NCBI GenBank assembly: GCA_002368155.1
Contig: AP018181.1
Coordinates: 413,486-477,485, forward strand
DNA from: Nostoc carneum NIES-2107
GTDB lineage: Bacteria; Cyanobacteriota; Cyanobacteriia; Cyanobacteriales; Nostocaceae
Length of the DNA stretch: 64,000 nucleotides
Reading direction: 5' to 3'
The notes under the pieces were generated by a model. The model searched no databases. It had not been told where the DNA came from and saw only the letters and a program-made list of their open reading frames with translations. Made by a program: the position numbers and the translations under genes. Shown piece by piece: positions 18,701-25,977 of this stretch. Position 1 is the first letter of the stretch. Each line of letters starts with the position of its first letter.

Positions 18701-19511
18701 AGGACATAGCAGTGCGGTCAATAGCGTGGCATTCAGCCCCGACGGTAAAACCATTGCCTCAGCCAGTTGGGATAACACGGTGAAGTTGTGGAATCTCTCT
18801 GGGCAGGTGTTGCAAACCCTTCAAGGTCATAGCAGTGAGGTCTGGGGCGTGGCATTCAGCCCCGACGGCAAAACCATTGCCTCAGCCAGTTGGGATAACA
18901 CGGTGAAGTTGTGGAATCTCCAGGGGCAGGTGTTGCAAACCCTTAAAGGTCATAGCAGTGTGGTCTGGGGCGTGGCATTCAGCCCCGACGGCAAAACCAT
19001 TGCCTCAGCCAGTTCTGACACCACGGTAAAGTTGTGGAATCTACAGGGGCAGGTGTTGCAAACCCTTCAAGGTTATAGCAGTGAGGTCTTGGGCGTGGCA
19101 TTTAGCCCCGACGGCAAAACCATTGCCTCAGTCAGTTCTGACACCACGGTAAAGTTGTGGAATCTCCAGGGGCAGTTGTTGCAAACCCTTCAAGGTCATA
19201 GCAGTTCGGTCAGGGGCGTGGCATTCAGCCCCGACGGCAAAACCATTGCCTCTGCTAGCCGTGACAAGACGGTGAAGTTGTGGAATCTCCAGGGGCAGGA
19301 GTTACAAACCCTTCAAGGTCATAGCAGTGGGGTCAATAGCATAGCATTCAGCCCCGACGGCAAAACCATTGCCTCTGCTAGCCGTGACAAGACGGTGAAG
19401 TTGTGGAATCTGAATTTGGATGACCTAATGGTGAAGGGTTGCGCTTGGGTGCGGGATTATTTGCAGAATAACCCGAATGGGAAGAGGGAGAGGGGGGTTT
19501 GTGAGAGGTGA
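15759..19511 (+). CDS. STAND-like ATPase with membrane segment, coiled coil and 14 WD40 repeats
   Basis: A 1250-residue protein. ATPase: Walker A TPRQMGKSS (43-51), Walker B VVIFVDEID (D139), then GHPYLTQRLC and a winged-helix-like part to about 410; it is the same ATPase type as in the CHAT-TIR protein. Residues 253-311 are a foreign-looking insert made of short repeats (GGMGNGEGG, FPFTLSPRRS). One membrane segment lies at about 420-442 (YVVGLLIFSGLMTGVAVYV), then a long E/Q/A/K-rich coiled coil (447-600). WD40 repeats of exactly 41 residues run from 652 to about 1225, 14 copies, enough for two seven-bladed propellers. The ribosome site is ttggagtcc. There is no catalytic effector, so it may sense or scaffold at the membrane and signal to a partner. 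Function is inferred. Confidence 0.9.
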   Translation: MSNPTIYTVGGTVQAGGGIYIPRQADEELLNLCRDGTFAYVLTPRQMGKSSLMVRTAQTLAEEGIRAVIVDLQELGAQVTAEQWYFGFLVKLDDQLMFETDVVSWWREHEYLGVSQRLTLFFQEVLLAEVEARVVIFVDEIDSTLSLDFTDDFYTAIRYLYVARATNAEFQRLSLVLMGVATPGDLIRDAKRTPFNIGQRVDLTDFTFEEALPLAEGLEQVTDDAPQLLRWVLNWTGGHPYLTQRLCAALVREGKGGMGNGEGGRVNGERGNGEGVSSFPFTLLPFTLSPRRSLFPFTLSPRRSRSPGAAFVDRVVSNTFLGAMSEQDNNLQFVRDMLTKRSPDPEVLTTYREIRLGKRPVGDEEQSIVKSHLKLSGVVRREQNVLQVRNQIYRQVFDRKWLNEHLPFNLRDRWEQLKPALPYVVGLLIFSGLMTGVAVYVNEQRLIAQDAQKEADEQRQIAEQQRNEAQRQADNARQQQQMADKQSLEADKQKRLAQDQRERAEKGEAEAKAAQKLAEERGADLKVALDNANAAKNAEAEQRQVADERKSQAEKNLREANKQRNIAQKQTQQANAAKADADKRRVNAEILAQSLKSQNLLASSLELDALMAGLKLGKRLQKPDKNVEADTRVLAVATLQQVVYGVRERNRLEGHSSEVLDVAFSPDGKTIASASSDKTVKLWNLQGQVLQTLKGHSSSVWGVAFSPDGKTIASASSDKTVKLWNLQGQVLQTLQGHSSAVRGVAFSPDGKTIASASSDKTVKLWNLQGQVLQTLQGHSSAVRGVAFSPDGKTIASASSDKTVKLWNLQGQLLQTLQGHSSAVNSVAFSPDGKTIATVSYDNTVKLWNLQGQVLQTLKGHSNSVYSVAFSPDSKTIASASLDNTVKLWNLSGQVLQTLQCHSSEVLGVAFSPDGKTIASASSDTTVKLWNLSGQVLQTLQGHSSEVLGMAFSPDGKTIASASWDNTVKLWNLQGQLLQTLQGHSSAVNSVAFSPDGKTIASASWDNTVKLWNLSGQVLQTLQGHSSEVWGVAFSPDGKTIASASWDNTVKLWNLQGQVLQTLKGHSSVVWGVAFSPDGKTIASASSDTTVKLWNLQGQVLQTLQGYSSEVLGVAFSPDGKTIASVSSDTTVKLWNLQGQLLQTLQGHSSSVRGVAFSPDGKTIASASRDKTVKLWNLQGQELQTLQGHSSGVNSIAFSPDGKTIASASRDKTVKLWNLNLDDLMVKGCAWVRDYLQNNPNGKRERGVCER
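17712..19433 (+). repeat. 14 tandem 123-bp WD40-coding repeats
   Basis: The unit is exactly 123 bases (41 codons) and is almost identical in all 14 copies, for example ttcagccccgacggcaaaac recurs throughout. Copies differ mostly at the residue before V in HSSxV, the two after that V (LD, WG, RG, NS, YS, LG), and the residue before D in ASxD (S, Y, L, W, R). Silent positions differ little, so the array has been homogenised recently. Confidence 0.92.
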
Positions 19512-19620
19512 AGGGGGAAAGGGGGAAGGGGGAAGGGGGAAAGGGGAAGGGTGCATTTTCTGGTTTCAAGCATTAGTGTAATGTAGGCTGCTTGCTGGGG
19601 GAGTTACCAAAATTTGGCTG

Positions 19621-19949
19621 TTGGTGACCTTGGTCGCAATGTTGGTGACCTTGGTCGCAATGTTGGTGACCTTGGTCGTGATGTTGGTGACCTTGGTCGT
19701 GATGTTGGTGACCTTGGTCGTGATGTTGGTGACCAAGGTCGCAATGTTGGTGACCAAGGTCGTCGTGTTGGTGACCAAGGTCGCAATGTTGGTGACCAAG
19801 GTCGTGATGTTGGTGACCAAGGTCGTGATGTTGGTGACCAAGGTCGTCATGTTGGTGACCAAGGTCGTGATGTTGGTGACCAAGGTCGTCGTGTTGGTGA
19901 CCAAGGTCGTGATGTTGGTGACCAAGGTCGTCATGTTGGTGACCAAGGT
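19621..19949. repeat. 21-bp tandem array, 15 full units plus a partial
   Basis: Each unit begins ttggtgacc, then tt or aa, then ggtcg and a variable triplet before tg. Units 1-5 carry TT in the centre, units 6-15 carry AA; the variable part is caa, tga, tca or tcg. A partial sixteenth unit ends at 19949. There are no spacers, so it is not a CRISPR array. Because 21 is a multiple of three, all frames stay open. The core ttggtgaccaa is a perfect odd palindrome, so a transcript would be highly structured and the DNA could bind a dimeric protein at every 21 bases (two helical turns). Confidence 0.9.
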
Positions 19950-20283
19950 GGTTTTTTTCGTTACAAAAGTTATGATTTTACTGTATACAGCTTGTGAATT
20001 TGCTGGATGTGATGAATTGTGCGATCGCTTATCTTAAATCATCATCGCCAAAGGTGTGTGGTGTATCGGCGCAGGTATCGCATCTGCTGATTTTGATGAT
20101 GGGGGAATGCGTTCCCCGCAGGGGTTGCCTAAGGCATCAAGATTTTGGTTGCAGAAGATAGCACAATATAAATTATCGCTGTGGTAGGGTACGGCACCGA
20201 AGGATTTTCGGTGAGGCAGGATAGATTGTGGATGCCCATTGGTATCAACTTAAGCTAAACGCTGTATAGGGCTGGCGTTGTAC

Positions 20284-20565
20284 AAATACCTCGCGCCCTC
20301 ATCCCCTAACCCCTTCTCCCCCAGGGAGAAGGGGAATTGAATCTCTTGCTCCCCTCTCCTCGTGGGAGAGGGGCTGGGGGTGAGGGCGAAACCTTGCAAC
20401 CAAGCGGGTTTCACGTTAATGGGAAAATACCTCGCGCCCTCATCCCCTAACCCCTTCTCCCCCAGGGAGAAGGGGAATTGAATCTCTTGCTCCCCTCTCC
20501 TCGTGGGAGAGGGGCTGGGGGTGAGGGCGAAACCTTGCAACCAAGCGGGTTTCACGTTAATGGGA
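20284..20565. repeat. tandem direct duplication of 141 bp
   Basis: 20284-20424 is repeated immediately as 20425-20565 with no difference that I can see. Each unit holds nested palindromes (ccttctccc/gggagaagg and ctcccctctcctcg/cgtgggagaggg) and ends in gggtttcacgttaatggg. Identity implies a very recent duplication or gene-conversion event. Confidence 0.88.
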
Positions 20566-20619
20566 AAATATCTGTAAAACGTTTCCCCTTACCCCTTTTA
20601 CCCTTCCCCTTTCCCCCCA

Positions 20620-22047
20620 CTATTTGGGCGAAATTGGCAAACTAATTGTAAATATACTGCCTTCGCCTAGGCGCGATCGCACGGTGACGCTACCACCCAT
20701 ACCTTCTATTAAGGTTTTCACTATTGATAAGCCTAAACCAGAACCGCCTGTGGAACGGGCGCGGGTTTCATCTACGCGGTAAAATCGCTCGAAGATGCGG
20801 GCTTGGTGTTGCAAAGGTATACCATAACCTTTATCGTCAACTTGAATTATCGCTGCTTTGTCTTGCTGATGTAAGCTGACAATCACGGAAGTATCAGCTT
20901 CAGAATACTTGACGGCGTTATCAATTAAGTTCAACAATACCTGCTTGAGGCGATTATAGTCGGCTTTCACCTCAATGGGGTGATTTGGTGATTCTATTAG
21001 GATAGTGCGATCGCTATATTTCTGTGCCATACCGACGACTTCAGCAACTAAGTCATTCAGCACACAAGGATTCATGCGAAAATGCAAATGACCGCTATCA
21101 GCTCTTGCTAAATCTAGTAAGTCTTGCAGCAGCCTGATAGTATGTTCGGCTTCTAACGCCGCAGTTTCTAAAGCTTCAACTTGGGTGGGTGTTAAATTGC
21201 TGGGTCGCCGGAGTACGCTTTGTAAGTAACCATGCACAATGGTTAATGGCGTGCGTAATTCGTGAGAAACGTTGCTGACAAACTGTCGTTCTTGCTCCCA
21301 AGATTCCGCCAGCCGGGATAATAGCATATTAAAGGTTTGCGTTAACTCTTTAACTTCGCTGGGTGCTTGCTTCAAGGATAGCTGCGCCTCTGGTAAATCA
21401 GCCGCAGAAATCACCGCCGCCATTTGACTCAGTTGACGCAGAGGTTGCAGAGAACGGCGAATATAAACTGCGATCGCTAAGGAAATTACAATAATTATTA
21501 ACAGACTCGCAATGCCTAAACTACGCACCAGCGCCAAAAACATTGTTTGTTCGCGGGTAATATCCTTAACTACAAATAGCTTACCCAGTTGCTTACTCTG
21601 TACTTGCAAAGCCGCACCACATAAAACATAGTAGCGCTGCTGCACTTGAGTAACTTCTGGTTTCACCGACATCTCGGTTAAAGACATTAACTGTGATGTC
21701 GTTGGATTTGGTAGCTGATTCCAATTAGTAGATTTGGCAATAATTTGATTTTCCGGGTTTTTAATCCAGATAAAAGTATCGTTATCAATTAAATTATTTA
21801 TCGACTTATCTAAACCACTGGCTTGTGGCATCATTTGAATATAAAGTTGCACATCCCGCGGTAGGCGATCGGCAATTTTCTCAACATGGCGTTTATGATT
21901 ATCTATTAAAATATCCTGCATTTTCAAGCTAGTCCACACCGAGAGGCTACCCAACCCCAAAGCCGAAAATGCCGCAATTCCAGCCGTTAACCGTAACCGT
22001 AATGAACCTGGATCTACTTTTTGCAAGACGTTGCTGATTTTTTCCAC
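20620..22047 (-). CDS. membrane sensor histidine kinase
   Basis: A 475-residue kinase: transmembrane helix at about 18-38, an extracytoplasmic sensor region (40-170), a second helix at 174-196, HAMP (197-250), HisKA with phospho-acceptor H262 in VSHELRTPL, then the ATP-binding domain with N377 in NLIDNAVKYS, DDKGYGIP and GGSGLGLS (434-441). All catalytic motifs are intact. No response regulator gene is adjacent, so its partner is unknown. The sensor region resembles no ligand domain I can name. Confidence 0.92.
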   Translation of the reverse strand: MEKISNVLQKVDPGSLRLRLTAGIAAFSALGLGSLSVWTSLKMQDILIDNHKRHVEKIADRLPRDVQLYIQMMPQASGLDKSINNLIDNDTFIWIKNPENQIIAKSTNWNQLPNPTTSQLMSLTEMSVKPEVTQVQQRYYVLCGAALQVQSKQLGKLFVVKDITREQTMFLALVRSLGIASLLIIIVISLAIAVYIRRSLQPLRQLSQMAAVISAADLPEAQLSLKQAPSEVKELTQTFNMLLSRLAESWEQERQFVSNVSHELRTPLTIVHGYLQSVLRRPSNLTPTQVEALETAALEAEHTIRLLQDLLDLARADSGHLHFRMNPCVLNDLVAEVVGMAQKYSDRTILIESPNHPIEVKADYNRLKQVLLNLIDNAVKYSEADTSVIVSLHQQDKAAIIQVDDKGYGIPLQHQARIFERFYRVDETRARSTGGSGLGLSIVKTLIEGMGGSVTVRSRLGEGSIFTISLPISPK

Positions 22048-22105
22048 TTTTAATAATACTCATATCCGCATTTTTAATATCAATTTCATGTGATGTTGCA
22101 CATAT

Positions 22106-22278
22106 TTAGATCCCCCTAAATCCCCCTTAAAAAGGGGGACTTTGAAAGATTTATTCCAGTCCCCCAACTTAAAAAGGGAGAATTTGAAATATTTCTTCTG
22201 TTCCCCCACTGAATAAGGATAACTTTGAAAAATTGATTCCAGTCCCCCCCTTATTAAGGGGGGTTAGGGGGGATCTAA
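22106..22278. repeat. dispersed inverted-repeat element between kinase and DUF4079 genes
   Basis: The outer arms are ttagatccccctaaatccc and gggttaggggggatctaa. Inside are three diverged copies of a unit with cccccttaaaaaggggga or similar followed by tttgaaa and attccagt. It is the widespread 'ccccct/aggggg' repeat of filamentous cyanobacteria. The rest of 22048-22372 holds only a C-rich heptamer tract. Confidence 0.7.
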
Positions 22279-22372
22279 TTCTATAAAGCTTCATAAGGAA
22301 TTGGTATAACGCAATTTTTATTATTTCCCTTCCCCCTTCCCCATTCCCCTTTCCCCCAAGTATTTCACTCCC

Positions 22373-23080
22373 CTACGGCTTTATCGTCCCACAAACCTTA
22401 TTCACATAATCACATTGATAAATGTATGGTTCTTGCCAACTCAGGGGAATTTGCAGTAAATCTCTTGTACCTGTTAAACCTTGCCCAATAAACAATAATA
22501 AAGCCACGCAATTTAAAATTGTATGCACCAGCCGCCAGCGATGGGATTTATCTTGATAAATATCCTGCACAATCGCCAAAGAAAAAATCATCAGCAAGGC
22601 TGCGGTAATGCCAATATAATAATGTGACCAATACCATTCTTTAGTCAGGCGATAAACTCCATCTTGACAGCCAAGAATCACTAACCCCGCACCAGTTAAA
22701 CTGGCAAATACTCCCCGCCATAATTTCTGCTTGGCTTGATAAAGTAAAACTAAAGAAATAATCGTCGCTGCAAACATCAAGATGATAAAAATGAATTTAA
22801 AAGTTGCAGTACTCCACAGTTGATGTTTGACGATATCTTTACCAATTGCATAAGCTAAACCGATTAAGGTTAAGCCAACAACAGCACTAGTTAACCACTC
22901 GCCTAACTTTTTATGTTCTGAACCAACCACCGGGGGAATTTTGCTTTTACCTCCCACTAAACTTTGTAACCTGCGTTGTCTTGTTTGCCAAGCAAAATTT
23001 ACCACATTCCCAATTAGAGGGAAGACAAAAATTACTGCGATCGCGGGATGTATTAGGCTAAGAAAATCGGCTATTTCCAT
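22373..23080 (-). CDS. DUF4079 family membrane protein
   Basis: A 235-residue protein with about six membrane helices (around 10-28, 64-82, 93-115, 122-140, 157-175, 188-205). Histidines within or next to helices (H12 in LIHPAIAV, H153 in WSHYYIGI, H186 in RLVHTILN) could bind haem, as in the cytochrome b561-like superfamily to which I believe DUF4079 belongs. It is found in cyanobacteria and plastids. The gene follows the DM13 lipoprotein gene by 52 bases on the same strand. A membrane electron-transfer unit is a reasonable guess, not shown. Confidence 0.75.
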   Translation of the reverse strand: MEIADFLSLIHPAIAVIFVFPLIGNVVNFAWQTRQRRLQSLVGGKSKIPPVVGSEHKKLGEWLTSAVVGLTLIGLAYAIGKDIVKHQLWSTATFKFIFIILMFAATIISLVLLYQAKQKLWRGVFASLTGAGLVILGCQDGVYRLTKEWYWSHYYIGITAALLMIFSLAIVQDIYQDKSHRWRLVHTILNCVALLLFIGQGLTGTRDLLQIPLSWQEPYIYQCDYVNKVCGTIKP

Positions 23081-23132
23081 CTTAGTAATTCGTAGTTCGT
23101 AATTCGTAATTCGTAATTAAAAAGAGTCAGTG

Positions 23133-23591
23133 TTAGCTATTTGCTAAAGGTGCATAGCCGAAAGTAGCATTGAATTTACGACACCAGACGGCAACAGATT
23201 TAAATTCTGCTAGCTTGACATTTTCTGGTAAAGCATAGCGTTGAGTACCGCTAGTTTTTTGTAATGGTGCAATGCTGAGATAATCTTTTTCTTTAATGCC
23301 AGATATGGGTGGCTTATCAGTACGATATAAAATTACATATAAATCTGGGCCTTGGTCGGTTTTAAAATCTCCATCAAACTCGAGAAAGCGCTTTCCTTGT
23401 TCAGTAACGACTTTCACGTTCCCTTGAGTAGGATGTTCCCCAGCTTTAAATGCACCCAAACCTGCGCCTGAACTTGCTACATTTTCCGTCGCTGCTTTTG
23501 GTGTATCTGTCTTATTAGAAGCGCTTTCGTTGGCACAACCTACAGCTATTAGCGCCATCATACCTACAATAGCTAAATGCTTAAACTTCAT
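23133..23591 (-). CDS. DM13-domain lipoprotein
   Basis: I place the start at ATG 23591 (MKFKHLA), where gggagat gives a ribosome site, rather than six codons upstream. The signal peptide ends in a lipobox, LIAVGCA, so the mature protein is lipid-anchored. A low-complexity spacer follows, then a DM13 domain (about 45-152): GNVKVV, RFLEFDGDFKTDQGPDLYVIL, then LPENVKLAEFKSVAVWCRKFNATFG with the conserved cysteine in VWC. DM13 is proposed to be a redox domain with this cysteine at its heart. The next gene encodes a possible b-type cytochrome, which fits a periplasmic redox pair. Confidence 0.82.
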   Translation of the reverse strand: MKFKHLAIVGMMALIAVGCANESASNKTDTPKAATENVASSGAGLGAFKAGEHPTQGNVKVVTEQGKRFLEFDGDFKTDQGPDLYVILYRTDKPPISGIKEKDYLSIAPLQKTSGTQRYALPENVKLAEFKSVAVWCRKFNATFGYAPLANS

Positions 23592-23609
23592 AGCGTTTAT
23601 CTCCCTCAA

Positions 23610-24086
23610 ATGCCTTTATACATACAATTTAAGGGTTTTAGCTGTTGAGAAAATTAATAGAAGCTGAGAATTTGTTAAAAATTAAGGTTATTGATGTTTA
23701 TGTATCGCCATCTATCTGCTTTTGCAATTATTTATAAATTTAATAATCTTATGTAGATGTAGGATGTGTTAGGCGAAGCCGTAACACATCAAAATTCTTA
23801 GCGAAGGTGCATTATTATAAAACGCAAATAAATCTAATTTGCAAATTAACGCTGATGTAGGATGTGTTAGGCAAAGCTGTAACACATCAAAATTGTTGCT
23901 GGGCGCAGGTGCGTTATTATTAAGCTCAAATAAATCTAATACCAATTCAAATAATCTTGGCGACACATCAATATATTCTAGAGGGCAAGGCATTGCCTTG
24001 CCCCTACAATCTGTCGCATTCTTTTTTCAAATTGGTATAATTTGTCAATTCACGCCTCATTCCCCTCATCTTCCTTATCCCCACTC
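23610..24086. other. intergenic repeats: tandem pair and inverted-repeat element
   Basis: Two diverged direct copies start at 23756 and 23854 (gatgtaggatgtgttaggc, then caa or gaa, then acacatcaaaatt). They are followed at 23939-24038 by an element with ends ataccaatt and aattggtat and an internal hairpin ggcaaggcattgccttgcc. No gene is visible; frames open over the copies are chance. Confidence 0.65.
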
Positions 24087-24953
24087 ATGTTTACCATCAG
24101 AAACCTACAACCAGGTGATGAAATGTTGCTAGAGAGTTTTCTGTTGCAACATATCGATACTTCGATGTTTCTGCGTTCTAATTGGCGAGAGGCGGGGTTG
24201 CTGGATCAGAATGAAATTTTTCAGGGGACTTATATTGCGGCGTTATTAGATCACAATATAGTTGCAGTCGCCGCTCATTATTGGAATGGGATGGTAGTTG
24301 TACAAGCGCCAGTATATTTACCAGAAGTCGTGCAAACAGCAGTAACCCAGTCTCATCGCGCTATTTCTGGAATTGCTGGCCCGGCTGCACAAGTGGAAGT
24401 TACCAAGCAAGTTTTAGGGCTGGCTAATCATCCCACTAATATAGATGAGCGCGAATTATTATTTTCCTTAGCGCTATCAGATTTACAAATTCCACCCGCC
24501 TTAACATCTGGTGAAGTAAAGTGTCGATTGCCACATCCAGAGGAATTTGATTTACTCACTGAGTGGTATGTTGCCTACGATTTAGAAACTCTGAAAAAAT
24601 CGGAAACACCTGATTTATATACAACTGCCCGCCAGGAAATAGCGGCGCATCAAGCTAAATCTACGCATTGGGTGTTAGTAGTAGAAAATACACCAGTCGC
24701 ATATACTACCTTTAACGCCCACTTACCTGATATTGTCCAAATTGGTGGAGTGTGGACAACGCCGGCTTTACGGGGTAAAGGCTATGCCAGAAGTGTCGTT
24801 GCTGGCTCATTATTAGAAGCGCGATCGCATGGTGTAGAACGCGCTATCTTATTTACACAGCAAACTAACTTAGCAGCACAAGCCGCTTATCGCAGTATTG
24901 GTTTTCGGACGACTGGTGAGGAATTTGGTTTAGTTTTATTTGACATGAAATAA
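24087..24953 (+). CDS. GNAT family N-acetyltransferase
   Basis: I start at ATG 24087 (MFTIRNLQPGDE), the usual opening of a GNAT domain; upstream residues are translated repeat-like sequence. The 289-residue product has an N-terminal half with a partial GNAT-like fold and a C-terminal catalytic half: IVQIGGVWTTPALRGKGYAR holds the acetyl-CoA loop (R-G-x-G-x-A), followed by NLAAQAAYRSIGFRTTGE. The acceptor is unknown. A second GNAT gene follows 63 bases downstream on the same strand, so the pair may be co-expressed. Confidence 0.85.
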   Translation: MFTIRNLQPGDEMLLESFLLQHIDTSMFLRSNWREAGLLDQNEIFQGTYIAALLDHNIVAVAAHYWNGMVVVQAPVYLPEVVQTAVTQSHRAISGIAGPAAQVEVTKQVLGLANHPTNIDERELLFSLALSDLQIPPALTSGEVKCRLPHPEEFDLLTEWYVAYDLETLKKSETPDLYTTARQEIAAHQAKSTHWVLVVENTPVAYTTFNAHLPDIVQIGGVWTTPALRGKGYARSVVAGSLLEARSHGVERAILFTQQTNLAAQAAYRSIGFRTTGEEFGLVLFDMK

Positions 24954-25016
24954 ATCTGGAATCACTTTTGTATTATGTGTAGTGTGAAAAGGTGAATTGA
25001 TAGCCAGATTTTATTT

Positions 25017-25892
25017 ATGAGCTGCGATCGCTTCCAAAAATCCTTCTCTGCTGATTCTACATTAAGCAGTAAGCTGTTTGACTTAGTTGAAGCCACCTTT
25101 CCGGGACTTACTAGCCTAGCCGAACGCGCGCGAGAACTTGGTGCATCATGGGAAGATGCTTCAACTCCCTTCATTCTCTTTGATGATGATGTCGCCATCA
25201 CCCATATCGGAGTTTTAGAAATTCCGATGTACATCATGGGAGAAAAGGTAATTGTTGGCGGAGTTCATGGCGTATGTACCCGCGAGGGATTTCGCAGAAG
25301 AGGCTATTACCGCGAAGTCATGAATGAAGTATTGGAATATTGCGATCAACGTTATGAAACTCTAGTATTGACGACGTTGGAACCAGAGTATTATTTACCT
25401 TTTGGCTTTCGCATCGTTCCAGAACACAGCTTCAAACTCAAGTGTAATTCCACAGGTAGCATTAACGGCTTGAGAACACTGGATTTTGCAGATGTCAAAG
25501 ATATTGCATTGTTGCACAGACTTTTAGAAACCCGTGTACCTGTCTCTAATATCGTTGGGGTAGTCAACGAAAAAGCTGTATTCTGCGTTGATGAAGGTAG
25601 CCGTCCCTTACATTATTTCCCAGATTTAGATGCGATCGCTTGCATGGAAATAGAAGATACTACACTTCATCTTTACGATTTAGTGACCACTCAAATGTAT
25701 CCTTTGCCAAAAATCTTGGATAGGATACCTCAACTGATTGAAGAAGTCGTGATTTACTTCAGTCCCGACCTACTCAATATTGAAGATGTGGAAGCATTTA
25801 TCTATGAAATTGAAGAAACTAAATTAATGGTACGTGGTAAATTTGCCGCAGAAAAGGAAAAATTTACCCTTCCCCGTTCTGCACGTTGTTGA
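25017..25892 (+). CDS. GNAT family N-acetyltransferase, Eis-like
   Basis: A 291-residue protein. The acetyl-CoA-binding part is at about 80-145: VGGVHGVCTREGFRRRGYYREVM has the R-R-x-G-Y loop, and YETLVLTTLEPEYYLPFGF matches the end of a GNAT core. The C-terminal 130 residues resemble the second GNAT-like domain seen in Eis-type enzymes. The N-terminus (SKLFDLVEATFPGL) is a helical cap. Substrate unknown. The product is hypothetical in function but clearly a real gene by length and motif content. Confidence 0.78.
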   Translation: MSCDRFQKSFSADSTLSSKLFDLVEATFPGLTSLAERARELGASWEDASTPFILFDDDVAITHIGVLEIPMYIMGEKVIVGGVHGVCTREGFRRRGYYREVMNEVLEYCDQRYETLVLTTLEPEYYLPFGFRIVPEHSFKLKCNSTGSINGLRTLDFADVKDIALLHRLLETRVPVSNIVGVVNEKAVFCVDEGSRPLHYFPDLDAIACMEIEDTTLHLYDLVTTQMYPLPKILDRIPQLIEEVVIYFSPDLLNIEDVEAFIYEIEETKLMVRGKFAAEKEKFTLPRSARC

Positions 25893-25977
25893 AATTTGGG
25901 CATGGGGCATTGGGCATTTATTCTTTTTATTCTCCCATTACCAATTACCAATTACCAATTACCAATTACCCTCATCC

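Larger units (their letters stand above)
19512..20619. other. 1.1-kb gene-free region of tandem repeats
   Basis: From left to right: G-rich heptamers (19512-19555), a 21-bp tandem array (19621-19949), about 300 bases with no recognisable feature, a direct 141-bp duplication (20284-20565) and a C-rich heptamer tract ending at the histidine kinase stop. Frames open across the array on both strands give heptad low-complexity products and are not counted as genes. Confidence 0.65.

Noticed and set aside
19621..19949. CRISPR array
   Set aside because: Units are contiguous with no unique spacers, and no cas gene is near.
19566..19997. Open frames of 126-138 codons on both strands over the 21-bp array
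   Set aside because: The period is a multiple of three, so frames stay open automatically; products are heptad low-complexity on both strands, with no ribosome site.
20250..20555. 101-codon minus-strand frame with two identical halves
   Set aside because: It is the 141-bp duplication read through; the sequence is a known type of dispersed non-coding repeat.
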